Shown: piece by piece, positions 50,001 through 59,700 of the stretch
Layout of the letters: every line of letters begins with the position of its first letter
Numbering within the stretch: the stretch's first letter is position 1
NCBI GenBank assembly: GCA_037447605.1
Contig: CM074805.1
Location: 3,175,970 to 3,239,969, forward strand
Direction of reading: 5' to 3'
Length of the DNA stretch: 64,000 nucleotides
From: Zygnema circumcarinatum
Lineage: Eukaryota > Streptophyta > Zygnematophyceae > Zygnematales > Zygnemataceae
Notes under the pieces: generated by a model
What the model was told of the DNA's origin: nothing
What the model saw: only the letters and a program-made list of their open reading frames with translations
Database searches by the model: none
Program-made: the position numbers and the translations under genes

Positions 50001-52356
50001 GTTGGAAGCGATGGCTCAAAGCGCCATTTCTTGGTGCAGACTTCACTCACTCCATCTGCGCGGAGTGACGAGCGCATGCTGCAGCTCTTCCGTTCCGTTA
50101 ATAAACTGCTGGACAAACACAAAGAGTCCCGACGACGGAATCTTGCATTCCACACACCAATCCTCATTCCTGTCTGGCCACAGGTTTGACACTTAACTGT
50201 TTGGTATCTTCATTTCAGCTTCATTTGAACATTGGGAGTGGTCTCCATCACTGAAGTCGGCTTGCACTAGACCTATTAGAGTCATAGATTTGCAATTTAG
50301 GAACAGGAGTCCTCCACACTGTGTTTCACTATTCTGGACTGGTCTTGCTCCAATCTTCTGCTGCAGGTGCGTTTGGTTGAGGACGAAATTACATATAGCA
50401 CATTTGCTGAAGTTTACGAAGTGAACTGCACGAGATTTGGGCGAGAACCGGACCAGCCGATTCAATTTTTCAAGCAGCGTCTCAATGACGCTCTCAGTCG
50501 CCAGGTCTGTGCTCACTCTTTGTGCTGCCCCTTATCACTTTCTCCATAAAGGCCATCGCCTTTATGAAGGCTTTTATCTGTGTTGTGGTTGTCCCAAACA
50601 TGGATTGAATGAGTCAGGTGGTCAGGCAAGGTGGACCAGTGTAAAGAGCTGGATTTGAGAGAAGTATACTCACTATATACTTTCACTGCCTGAAATGGAA
50701 TGTGTCAGGATTATTGGGACTATTTTAACGAGGCTTTGGGGCTATTTCCTAAGGGGGGATTTCTCTGCTTTAAGTACTAGTGTGCTGTGAAATATGTGTT
50801 GCCAGTGACAGTTTTCGACCTAGCCATTGGCCAACTGTGTGGAATAGATCTCAAATAGTTCTCAAATTTAGATGTTCCACTGTGCTTAATTAGGATAGTG
50901 ATGCTATGGCATCAATAGAGAGGAGAGCCGCCAAAAGACCTACCTCCTTCTTGTGTTGGGGAGTGCAGCTTCAAGGGGAGCAACTGGTTGAGCTTCGCCT
51001 CCTCACATACACTGAGATAACAAAAAGTCACCCACCGGACGGGTGGCCTACCCCCAACTACAACTATGTTTCAGAGAGCGTGCTCTCTCAGTTCATGTAC
51101 AAATCGCTCCCCAGTGCCGCCCACCTTTGGACCTTCAAGAAGCAGTTTGCAGCACAGCTGGCCCTCTCAGGGTGCATTTCATACATGCTTCACATAGGAG
51201 GGCGCTCGCCGAGCAAAATACTTTTTGCAAAGAACACTGGGAAGGTCTTCCAGAGCGACTTTCATCCAGGTGAAATAGCTTACCCTTGAGAGAAGCGAGT
51301 TAAGAGGTTGAGCTAATTTAGATCTGACAGTTCCTTGTAGGTTTTAGTCCGCAAACCCTAGTCAGTTGAGGAATGAATGAAGTGGTAGCGAAGTGAAGTG
51401 AAGTGTGAGTGAAGTGTCATCTTGCTTGAAAAGTTACGAATTCTCAGAATGCTTGGACTCCCTCGTCTTTGTGAGAAGGAAGTGACGACGTCATTTGTAT
51501 CTTTGGCTGATATCTTCATGCTGGCCACGTTGTGATCCGTGCAGCATATGACCAGAACGGGCTTGTAGAGTGCCCTGAGCCCGTGCCCTTCCGGCTTACT
51601 CGGAACCTTCATACTTTCTTCACACAATTTGGAACTGATGGCCTCTTCGTCCCTGCAATGTCCGCGGCTGCTCAAGCAATGCTGGCAACAAAGGTTCATA
51701 CGTCTTCCTTTGCTTGAACTGTAGGCTGTTGTTTTGGTGCTCGTCTGCCATATGCTTGAGCTTACGTCGTTTTTAAGTTATTTCGCTGATATGAACTGAG
51801 TGGTGATGGGAGGCCCAACAGAATAAAAAGATGGAGCATCACTTGGCGATGTTTTTTCGTGATGAGCTCATTTCGTGGTCATGGAGACGGCATCCAGCTA
51901 GCGGAATGCCTGCAGCAGCCGCAAGAGGAAACATCTCTCCCACAGAATTGAAGCAGAAAGTGACTGCAAATGTGGATAGTGTCCTTAAACGTTTGACGCT
52001 CATGGCTCCACAAACATATGCTGAAGAGGTACCTCATCTGCTTCTTGCATTCATCAAAAGGCTCACGCTGCTTGATAGGTGGCGGTAATCCGGCGAGGGT
52101 GGCTCCATTGTGCCATACTGTCCCAACGCAGTCTGTCTGTCTTTAAGTGGATAGTCGATACTCTCATGGACCTTCAATGCCCCTGTTTTCGTGCTAATTT
52201 TGATGCTCTTGGAGGGATCTGCAGGTGACCGCTGAGGAAGGTGGAGGTGAGGGGATTCCGCGGTCAGTTCAGCGCGGCGTTACTGAACTCGTGGAAACAG
52301 CGCTCAACCCTAAATGCCTCTGCATGATGGACCCCACATGGCATCCGTGGTTCTGA
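20954..52356 (+). CDS. TRA1: TRA1/TRRAP, giant PIKK-family pseudokinase scaffold of SAGA and NuA4
   Basis: TRA1 is the activator-binding scaffold shared by the SAGA and NuA4 histone acetyltransferase complexes. I resolve 50 exons by matching the plant TRA1 order. Every junction has an AG acceptor and GT donor, and all phases add up (12,075 nt, 4,024 residues; usual length about 3,800-3,900). The N-terminus (MIPISNFEQHGKKVLDPE) and C-terminus (MMDPTWHPWF) both match land-plant TRA1, so the gene is complete. Order: HEAT/TPR solenoid to about residue 2,800, FAT region, PI3K-like domain at about 3,620-3,900, FATC at the end. Canonical kinase residues are missing, as expected of the family. The excess length comes from a 25-Gln tract and Gly/Ser/Gln-rich linkers. 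Exon coordinates are in the segment entries below. Intron 9 holds mitochondrial DNA. Confidence 0.97.
21423..21467. repeat. perfect 19-bp inverted repeat with 7-nt loop, TRA1 intron 1
   Basis: The arms 21423-21441 and 21449-21467 are exact reverse complements (CTGAACCAGAGGTTGTTTT), giving a strong hairpin in DNA or in the pre-mRNA. It may be a tiny fold-back element. No flanking target duplication is obvious. Confidence 0.85.
26931..27362 (+). pseudogene. rpl5: mitochondrial rpl5, 3' part
   Basis: It encodes the C-terminal two thirds of mitochondrial ribosomal protein L5, from VSSESVKQVTLAFEIVCG to the end. The ending FELFENAQSVQIILVTSAQTEQETRLLWTG parallels plant mitochondrial Rpl5. It lacks its start, which is found at 28408-28586. 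Joined across the 53-bp overlap, the parts give a 185-residue frame of normal length with no disruption, implying recent transfer or misassembly. It is not expected to be expressed as a mitochondrial protein from here. Confidence 0.85.
27355..27532 (+). pseudogene. rps14: mitochondrial rps14, truncated by the gap
   Basis: Ribosomal protein S14, starting MSNLVLRDHMRRLLMAKYELQ and reaching KLSQLPRNSSKTRIR, where the 10-N gap cuts it. The missing part would hold the conserved C-terminal third. Its ATG overlaps the rpl5 stop by 8 bp, the rpl5-rps14 order seen in plant and green algal mitochondria. Confidence 0.85.
27533..27542. other. assembly gap (10 N) inside the mitochondrial insertion
   Basis: Ten Ns, a typical placeholder for a gap of unknown size. 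It interrupts rps14 and joins it directly to GC-rich spacer sequence, so an unknown amount of mitochondrial DNA is missing. Confidence 0.95.
27543..28260. repeat. GC-rich short palindromic repeats of organelle spacer type
   Basis: Dense reuse of short words such as CGGTCGCCTG, TGCGCTCG, GAGCAAGCTCGCT and GTGACTTCGTCAC, many self-complementary. The open frames across it, rich in Arg, Ser, Leu and Ala, are translations of these words. Such repeat families are common in intergenic regions of green algal organelle genomes. It is not CRISPR: repeats are not regularly spaced. Confidence 0.8.
28408..28586 (+). pseudogene. rpl5: mitochondrial rpl5, 5' part
   Basis: It starts at an ATG (MLSLNRLRFHYEHVLRQDLL) and runs through KYNYANIFQIPQLSKML to FEIVCG, where nuclear intron sequence resumes at 28587. 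The first 60 residues match plant mitochondrial Rpl5. Its last 53 bp are the duplicated overlap with 26931-26983. Confidence 0.85.
28828..34024 (+). other. TRA1: TRA1 exons 10-18
   Basis: Exons: 28828-28887, 29317-29385, 29803-29884, 30259-30326, 30521-30718, 31484-32335, 32610-32795, 33186-33272, 33440-34024. Landmarks are GKILDAFVTKFSS, PVEHAKEVSDCKQLVKTL, MEPRNYMDVFSL, FLVSSKMDVLK, GLRTLEYWLDSLTPEFLEP, LGKLGGRNRRFLKEPL and QAQMGGVMGLGALVGK. Exon 15 (852 nt) is the second longest of the gene. Exons 16 and 17 are joined by a 390-bp intron with a CAT/ATC microsatellite and a long G run. Confidence 0.9.
34952..41077 (+). other. TRA1: TRA1 exons 19-28
   Basis: Exons: 34952-35305, 35478-35813, 36205-36466, 36760-36982, 37337-37515, 38137-38363, 38763-38912, 39211-39441, 39586-39807, 40148-41077. 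Landmarks are LTQVLRVVNNVDQ, MFFKSLTCRTPEIVAVAKEGLRQ, LARLLELLANWFNVTLG, SPYRLPLTKFLNRYA, RNEQELPLHL, RIELLQLATLL, and IHIWIRYTKKILVEEGHSLPHLVHIFQ. Exon 28 also carries a basic SKRVKVE motif (possible nuclear signal, conserved in plants) and ends in polyglutamine. The least certain junction is exon 23/24, where the linker is not conserved. Confidence 0.88.
41009..41077 (+). repeat. TRA1: CAG/CAA repeat coding polyglutamine at the end of TRA1 exon 28
   Basis: Twenty-three consecutive Gln codons (mixed CAG and CAA) end the exon, and exon 29 begins with two more. Land-plant TRA1 has no such tract at this place as far as I recall. Mixed codons should limit slippage. The tract lies in a linker between HEAT segments. 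Confidence 0.85.
41214..44998 (+). other. TRA1: TRA1 exons 29-36
   Basis: Exons: 41214-41345, 41600-42010, 42197-42423, 42642-42833, 43034-43475, 44047-44267, 44507-44662, 44851-44998. Landmarks are ATGLDVMHVGLEKQPQAFIR, VKIALKLLSRRVLHVEH, LLTVLDILRDWVENDFR, QVRQEVFLKVERARM, AMAP-free FWIKQALDVLLAILVE, YHMWVTVFPIVWATLKKEEQ, SDLIKFLGKTYNAWHIA and RRAATAETRAGLSLVQHGFW. Exon 29 begins at a CAGCAGCAG tandem acceptor. Exon 32 ends at a GTACTT donor, weaker than its neighbours but required by frame. Confidence 0.88.
44970..45214 (+). repeat. TRA1: 121-bp tandem duplication covering the end of TRA1 exon 36 and the intron start
   Basis: Unit 1 (44970-45090) contains the last 29 nt of exon 36 and its GTAAGG donor. 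Unit 2 (45091-45214) is a close copy with scattered changes. In unit 2 the exon end reads CATCACTAGTAAGG instead of CATCACATGTAAGG, so the donor GT has been lost and a TAG and frame change appear. Confidence 0.9.
45231..48751 (+). other. TRA1: TRA1 exons 37-42 (FAT region)
   Basis: Exons: 45231-45530, 45684-45785, 45911-46150, 46459-46878, 47256-47546, 48194-48751. Landmarks are KAEMGLWEEQWLSCAKRLSHWELL, WRLPDWQGLKE, LPLLQQFQQLVELQESSRILLDI, MRTPNEWDDLLVWCDVLQWR, VNKLASVARKQGL, MEVQEAFVKIKEQVKAYL, NGTNLEYF, EYAVSCLLQGIKCG-SHLARVLYLLSFD and AIYYWLRTYLLERRDV. Exon 42 contains a Gly/Ser/Gln-rich low-complexity linker, also present but different in plants. Confidence 0.9.
48947..52356 (+). other. 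TRA1: TRA1 exons 43-50 (PI3K-like pseudokinase and FATC)
   Basis: Exons: 48947-49264, 49473-49586, 49905-50183, 50367-50504, 50969-51269, 51545-51693, 51822-52028, 52225-52356. The kinase-like core has VPIVRRHGSSHRRLTMVGSDGSKRHFLVQ and, where active PIKKs have the catalytic Asp/Asn and DFG loops, IGGRSPSKILFAKNTGKVFQSDFHP. It is thus catalytically dead. The C-terminal FATC segment RSVQRGVTELVETALNPKCLCMMDPTWHPWF ends at the stop 52354-52356. Confidence 0.93.
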
Positions 52357-52612
52357 AGGGTGCCCTTAGTACCCACTTACACGGGCAGCTTCATCTTCAG
52401 CTTCAGCTTCGTGCCTTTGGAGAAGGATGACAAAAGGGATCGTAAGGTTCGCCAGCAGCTTTTCACACGCTTTGAGTCGCCTTCTTTGGCTTCTCGGTCA
52501 TAGTAAACAGTCCTTCCTCTCACGTACATAACGAAGTTCCAAGTTTAGGACAGCATCTGAACAGTGCAGTAATGGCAGGGCGAAGCAATGCCAAATGAAA
52601 TGTAACTGCTTG

Positions 52613-52622
52613 TGTAAATAAA
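52613..52622 (+). terminator. polyadenylation signal candidate of TRA1 (TGTAAATAAA)
   Basis: Both TGTAA, the signal favoured by chlorophyte algae, and the general AATAAA overlap here, 257 bp after the TRA1 stop. The transcript end is not shown. Confidence 0.45.
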
Positions 52623-53600
52623 GTTCCCTGCCTTTGTCTTGTTTATGTGCGTAGTGTCACTCTCACTCTTGTCTCATGAGATCAACGTTTCCCACTTCAA
52701 CAGTGCTTGCTGCTAAATGCTTGCGGGCACCATTGGAAATCCTCGTGACCAGATAACCGAAATACACACTCATGTATGCCCGAAGCCTTTCATATAATAT
52801 AAAGCGGTGATGGTAGGCCTAGAATGTTGGGTTCCCTCAAGAAGTTTCCTTTCATTCCCAGGTCCCTCATGACTGGTTCACCTTTGTTTCCACATTTTGT
52901 CTGAAGCCGTCATCGTGAGACCAATGCCATTTTTCTAAGAGGACTTAAAAATCGAGAGGCCTTGTAAATCCTCTCTAGCCAAGTCCATTCTCCAGTTGCG
53001 CTGACATTTTAATAAGAAAGCCCCGGCGAAAGGGCAGGCCTTTATATTTAAGGGAATTCGTATATATCGTCCCTTAATCCCCATAAATAGATTCTTGCCT
53101 GTCCCTTAAAACGCATTTTTAAAGGAAAGTAGAGACTATCACTCAACGACAGGAATCCTAGAATAAGGCAACCACCTTAAACAACGTAAACAAGTTATTT
53201 TCGGGAAATTTGAAATTAATTTAAGGTATTTGACCGTAAATACCGTGAAAACTCTAAAAAAGCCCTTTTTTTGGTGAAATTTTTTTTTTTTTGGTGAAAG
53301 CAAAGTAAAATGAATGGGCATTGCACTCACAATGGCGACGTCATCATTTGTATATGAACTTTACTTCTTGGCTTCACAATATGGCGCTAAAAATTGGTGC
53401 AAACTCTAGAACTCTTAAAAATTTGGACTTTTTACCAATCGATCAAAACACTTGTAGATTTGGCAATCACAACATATAATTACTCATTCAAAGACCCAAT
53501 TGTACCAAAAAAACAAAAAAGACTTGTACGAAGAAAAGTCTCCAAAGTCTCCAAAAGTCTCGATCTCCATTTCCATCCCTCATGAATTACTCCAAATATG
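52623..53600. other. intergenic stretch after TRA1
   Basis: AT-rich DNA with T and A runs, no supported exon. A weak open frame at 53394-53585 is lysine-rich and unrecognised. Confidence 0.5.
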
Positions 53601-53608
53601 ACCTATTT

Positions 53609-53700
53609 AGAATGGAAAATGATAGAGCGGCCCCACTTTTTGGATATCGACGCCCCCTTTTTGGAAAAAATGTACTTTTTTTTTGGCTAATCAGCCCCCC
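53609..53700 (+). repeat. partial extra copy of the inverted-repeat arm, left of the gap
   Basis: It repeats the sequence of 53866-53956 in the same orientation with a few differences, including the GCGGCCCCACTTTTTGGATA and TTTTTGGCTAATCAGCCCC segments. It stops exactly at the Ns. It shows that the element or the assembly is duplicated across the gap. Confidence 0.85.
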
Positions 53701-53710
53701 NNNNNNNNNN
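53701..53710. other. assembly gap (10 N) at the outer end of the inverted repeat
   Basis: Ten Ns of unknown true length. The sequence on the left ends inside an arm copy and that on the right begins at the arm's outer end. Confidence 0.95.
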
Positions 53711-55064
53711 CGTTTTGTGCAGCCTGGAAGCAGCAACAAGGGAGTAACACTATTTTTGATTTCATTTCGAACAGTTTCTGTTTTTGTGGCTGAAAACCAA
53801 AACTTTGGAGGTTACGATTTTGAATTTAGCTTTTGAGAAGAGGTTTCCAAACTATGGTGGATTCTAAAGGAAAATGATACAGCGGCCCCACTTTTTGGAT
53901 ATCGGCGCCCCCTTTTGGGAAAAAATGTACTTTTTTTTTGGCTAATCAGCCCCCCCTTGGATCTTTCGGGAGGAGAGATCTTGTAGACAATCGGACCCCG
54001 CGCCTCGCGCGCAGGATCCGACCGTGCACCGACGTACGGCGCCGCGCATCGCGGCGCGGCCCGCGAGATGCGGCGAGCCTACGGAAAAGTTGTCCTCACC
54101 TGACCCTTTTGGGTCAGAGGTTGCCACGTGGCAGTCTGCCATTGGACAGCTCTGCTGCCGGTCACCCATGCCGATACAGTGGACCCCCATAATATTTTCC
54201 ACCTTGTACAGTGTGTCCCCAAGAAATTCGCCCCGATTTTGCCGAAACCACCTTTTTGTACGGTAACTCAATGTTAACGTATTAGGGCTGTCAACCTAAC
54301 CTGACCTATTCTCCAATACAAAATCTGTTAATCGAAACGGATTTCAAACATGGGTCACGCTTTCACGCTGTACGGTAAGTACGAATAAAATCTCTAAGTC
54401 GTACGGTATACGTACGGCACCAATAGGAGCTCGTGTATTTAAATCACGGATACGATACGATACGATACGTACGAACAGACATGAACTCTAGCATAATACC
54501 GCTCGCCTATTGGTAACACGGACCTTATATTTGCAAATTACAATATTTTCGCCCAGTATTTGCCGAAACCATGGCGAAAATATTATGGGGGTCCACTGTA
54601 TCGGCATGGGGGACCGGCAGCAGGGCTGTCCAATGGAAAACTGCCACGTGGCAACCTCTGACCCAAAAGGGTCAGGTGAGGACAACGTTTCCGTAGGCTC
54701 GCAGCATCTCGCGGGCCACGCCGCGATGCGCGGCGCCGTACGTCGGTGCACGGTCGGATCCTGCGCGCGAGGCGCGGGGTCCGATTGTCTACAAGATCTC
54801 TCCTCCCGAAAGATCCAAGGGGGGGCTGATTAGCCAAAAAAAAAGTACATTTTTTCCCAAAAGGGGGCGCCGATATCCAAAAAGTGGGGCCGCTGTATCA
54901 TTTTCCTTTAGAATCCACCATAGTTTGGAAACCTCTTCTCAAAAGCTAAATTCAAAATCGTAACCTCCAAAGTTTTGGTTTTCAGCCACAAAAACAGAAA
55001 CTGTTCGAAATGAAATCAAAAATAGTGTTACTCCCTTGTTGCTGCTTCCAGGCTGCACAAAACG
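53711..55064. mobile_element. long inverted repeat / fold-back element
   Basis: Arms 53711-54199 and 54576-55064 are both 489 bp and are reverse complements with only scattered mismatches. The spacer is 376 bp and unique, with GTAC-rich and (GATAC)n sequence and no coding potential. Both arms end internally in TACAGTGGACCCCCATAATA, which resembles pogo/Emigrant-type terminal repeats with a TA target. No transposase frame is present. It may be a nonautonomous DNA transposon pair, a fold-back element, or a palindromic misassembly, since one end touches an N gap. Confidence 0.7.
54541..54585. repeat. short hairpin at the inner edge of the right arm
   Basis: AATATTTTCGCC and GGCGAAAATATT flank about 19 nt, making a 12-bp stem. 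The left arm keeps only the outer half, so the inner edge of the repeat lies within this hairpin. Confidence 0.7.
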
Positions 55065-56757
55065 GCTCTAGAACTATTGCAAACTACTCACAAAGATCTT
55101 CGACGAGCATTCAAACCATCAAACTGCTTGCAATGAAGAGAAAAAGCACATATACGGCTTCGGCCGTACATGCATTATTTACGGGTTTTCCAAACCAATT
55201 TAAGGGAAACGCCCTTACCTTAGGCCAAATTACCTTATTTGAGGAGGCCTGCTCAACGGCTCTCAAATTTGAGGCGTCGCAAAAGGCGCTTCGCGATTTG
55301 AAGCGTGCGTCCGAGTGCTTCGAGCTGCTTGACGGAAACCACGAGTAAAAAGAAGGGAGGGAGGGAGGGACAGGAATATCACTCGGCCTCTTCTTGCGTT
55401 TGCATTCAGGTGCAACCGCATGGTGATATGGTGCCGTACTTTATGCAGTGCCGCAGTGCAGCTTTGAATGTACGTGTACATTGCAATCGTTTCTTGCCGT
55501 GGCCAACGAAGTGCCTTCGGACTTTTGAAGGCAAATGACGAGCCTGAATGAGACGAATGGGAAAAGGTATACTTTAGCTCGTATGAGAAAGTCATGTTTT
55601 GAAACAGACAAGAAGGAAAATTTTCCTCCGCATCACATTTTAAATGGTTGAACTGCCGGAGCTGCCAGACTTACAGGCTATACTGGGAGCAACTGATTGA
55701 CTTACCTACAGAAATGGGTCAGTCTGATGTATACACATTATAATGACACTGTCGGAGAGAGCTTCAACGCCATGACATTGAAGCTGTAAGAAGGATGTGC
55801 ACTTGCATCTCATTCTGACCGTGTTTACATCCCTTCTGAGAATTGAAACCTGATCGCTAGCAGAGAGTTACATATGTAATCAGTTAAGTTCCAACATTTC
55901 AAAACCACTTGCACCAAGATCAAGCACAGCGTTCTTCGGCGATTTCGAAAAATCAAGCATACTAATTGGAACAAGTTATTACAAGTCTATACAAAAAGTT
56001 TTCAGCAACACTTTTACTTGAGAAAGGTAGATTAGGTGTTCAAGTAGATGTAAAATATATTTGAAATTTGCTGCTGAATACGCGGCAAGAGCGACAAAGC
56101 AGCATAAAGCTTAAAGAAGTTTTGATTCAGCAAAAAGCATATTTCGAGAATAGGTGACAAAACAAAAGCTGGGCAACAATCTTATTTATCATGACAGTGC
56201 GGCCAACGCCGGATTACAGTAATAGAGGTTGTTACCATGAGATGGTAAAAATACAAGTGACGGTACCACCGCTAAGCTACCACCGCTAGCCGACAAGTCT
56301 TTAACAACTGTCCACACTGTGATGTTCCGTCCTTACTCTGTAAGAATACTCGATTGAACGGACAGGAAAACTTGATTGGCAATATGAAGATAAATGGGCA
56401 AGCTGTCTTTTGGTTTTACCAGTAGTTGCTCGACTGAGTCTGCAAACCACTCCTGTATTCTATTCTATAAACTATGGTCTATTCTATGGACCCCCAAAGT
56501 CTCGAAACTCAGGCTGGAAGCTGGCTGAAGCTGGAAAGAAATTTTCTTAAAAAAATTTGAAGCATTTATAGATGAACCAATGTGTGCTTTGGTAAAACAC
56601 TCAGATGATGAAACCATGTAGATGCAGGCCAGTTGTGGTTTACTTGTTGCTATAATTGACCGATGCCGTTTATGTCATTTGCTGTGGCAGGAGAGTCTTC
56701 TTCACTCGTCACTGTTGATTCGCTGAATGGCAGCTATTTACTAGGCGATTCATTAAA
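55065..56757. other. intergenic stretch before PIF1
   Basis: The open frame 55010-55348 begins inside the inverted-repeat arm and continues into unique sequence (SAVHALFTGFPNQFKGNALTL, then ALRDLKRASECFELLDGNHE). I do not recognise it and it may be a leftover exon. The rest shows nothing I can call; noncoding first exons of PIF1 may lie here. Confidence 0.4.
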
Positions 56758-59700
56758 ATGGAACTACCCTTGGTGGCGACACCCCCATTCTCCCGCAGCA
56801 TTTTGTCTACTGATAGTGCTGAGCAAACTGGCCTCCTTGGACAGTCATGGACTCCACCAGTGCTGCTTTCTCCTCTGGATATAGGTTCTGGAGAAAGGCC
56901 TTCCTCTTTGTCTTCAAAGCCCGGCCGTGATGGTGACAGAACCACCAAGAAGCGCTCTGTCAACAAAAGGCTGGAGGATTCGTTACTCCTTTGCACAACT
57001 GAAAAGAAGAGGTTAACTTTCAAGTTAACCGAAGCTGAGGAGACACGGCATCAACTGTCGTTTGACAGCCCAGAGGAACATAAAAAACTATTCGATTTGG
57101 GGCCCGCAAAAGGTTCGCATGTGTATCTTCTTAGGGGTGCAAATCAGGAGTCTGCCCAGTCCAGACGATATGCTTTTCACTCTTTTTAGAGACGCATTCA
57201 GATTTGTCCAGTTGTCATCAGCGTATTTGCTGAAATGAGCGTTTTGACGATTCTCATGCAACCAAGTTCGTCGTCTAGCAGCCAAATTGAGCTATGAAAG
57301 TAAACTTGAGCCACGTTGAGTTATTTCTTTTTGCTTTTACTTCGGAGATAAGAGAACTGCTGGCAATTGTACTGCTTTTCTTTATTGGCTTCTGACATGA
57401 TTCCATCAAAGGGAGTGGATTTTCAGGGCAACAAGAAGAGCAGGAAAATACTTTGGAGAAGGAAAGAATCTGGGAGCGGCAGAATTTTAAGGGAAAGCAA
57501 AATCTTCAGCAATTCGATGGGTAAGTGAAAAAGCTGGGATACAATTTAATATCAGCATTTAACTTTAAAATGCCTTTAACCCATTTGTGCTATTAAGATT
57601 CAGGAGCATTTTTTTTTTTTTTACAATACAACCTTAGCATGAAAGGTTCAACGACCTTCCAGTGACGCCATCTGCCATCGCACGTCTCTCATTTTCTTTT
57701 GGACTTTTGGGTCCTCTCCCTTTAGCTGAATTTTGTATCCTATTAGCATCAGCTGAAGGAGTCTAGTTTATCTGTAGAGCTTGCCTCCTTTGTCAATCTG
57801 GACTAATCTGTAGTCTACCAGTCTCTTTGAAAAGCTTCCACCCTTTTACCTTGACATAAAGTAAACGAATGCCAAACCTCGTGCAACTGTGAATGGTCTT
57901 ACTCACCTTTAGAAAGTTTGTCACTGTTGAATGGACTGCGCCACTCGTTTTTTTGTATGACTATGCAAATGCACTGTAAGCCAGCCAGGCAGAGAGCGTT
58001 ATTAACTGTAGGACGCTGCTGGGACTTCTCATTAGCCAGTTTTCATGGCTGGAGGTAACTTGCATGTCGTTTCTTAATTGTTGCAAAGAAACTTATTGAC
58101 TTTCCTTTCACATGACCTGCAGAAGTTCAAGCTTTCCAAACGAAATTTATCCAAAGGAAATTAGTAGTCGCAAACGTAAATCATCCCCCTCAATTTTGGC
58201 AGCATTTGGCCCCCATGCGAAGCAAGATCGTCGCGAGTTTCACTTTAATCGCCATCCTCCCTCTACCATTCGCCATTTGTCCGGAAGAACACAAGCCCAA
58301 GTTTGTCCTCAGCAGCTTTTTGTCTCCCAATTGCCAGAAGATACTGAGGACAGGAAGCTTAAGCCCCAACTTGCTTGGCAGGCAGTGGCCATGGCTCCTC
58401 AGGGAGAAGATGCCATGCATGCCAAGCCTCAAGTGATAGCTAAAGATGCTAAGGCATCTGTTGAACGACAAGGGCCTTCTACCGTAAGGACCATAGGGGC
58501 CACCAAAAGTAACAGCGCAAGTCTGTCTCCCGAATCAAGCACAGATATTTGTCGACGGGCTCTTGACGATGTAGAAGAGGCACTGAAGAAAAAAAAGGAA
58601 AGGTGCAGTGATCTGCTTCAAGAGGTGTCTGTGACGGAGCTTCATAAGCTCTCCAGGGACCAACTGGAAGCCTTAGAAGCAGCATTGGAAGGGAGAAATT
58701 TGTTCATTACCGGCAGGTACTTAACACATCAATTTTCCAGCGAGAATAAATTTGTCTTTGGCTTCCTTGGCTATTTCAAAATGTAAGATGTTGTGTTGAA
58801 ACACTTTCTTCCCCTGAATCTGCAAGGGTAGACCAGCGATCTTTTCTATGACATTTTGTAAGCCCTGAAGGAGCTTTATGTTTGCATGCTTTCAGTGCAG
58901 GGGTGGGAAAGAGCTTTCTGGTGGCCACCATTGTGGATGCTCTGAAAGGACAGGGCAAGCAAGTGGAGGTGACCGCCTCTACAGGTGCCCTCTTTGCTCC
59001 CACTCTCTCTTCCTTGCAATATAGGATCTGCAGCTCGAGCTTGTGAAAACTCCCTTTTGGCAGGGCACTGTGTAGGCTGATTGCTCTCCTTGCAATTGCA
59101 TCCTCCTCTTCAAAACCTTCGGTATGTTGCTGGTTAAGTGGTCAGTATCAACAGCCTGACCCTCTGTCGCTTGATAATTCTCGCAAATTAAGTCGCTGAG
59201 AAAATTCGTTCACCAGATCACCTGAATTAGTTAGCTACTCTCTCGTCTTGCAATTGGAGGTTTGCTGTTTTGCAGATTGCAAAAATTACTTGAACATTTC
59301 AGTATGATCTGCTTCACGAGTTTGGCTGTACCGGCTTTGATCTGTTTCCCCTCGAGTTTCCAAACACTTCTATTTTGACGCCAGGGCGTTCAAAACATGT
59401 GTTCCTCATTTTCCTCCTCGCTCTTCTTTTACAATAATTTCCAGGAATCGCGGCAGTCAGTGTTGGCGGTACAACACTTCACGCATTTGCCGGTATTGGA
59501 TTGGGAGAGCAGCCAAAGGAGCGGCTTGCCAAGCTTGTGGAGAGCAAGTGGGCGAGAGAACGCTGGAAAGCAGCTGATGTTCTAGTCATCGATGAGATCT
59601 CCATGATCAGCCAAGATGTTTTTGAAAAGGTACATTTATCTTTTCAGAACTTTGTGTTACCAGTTGCTCAGAACCGCTATGAAGACCAGACACAATGTAG

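Noticed and set aside
50892-50968. Extending TRA1 exon 47 upstream to the ATG at 50906
   Set aside because: The GTGCAG acceptor at 50967-50968 gives exact alignment to the plant protein (LQGEQLVELRL). The upstream residues match nothing.
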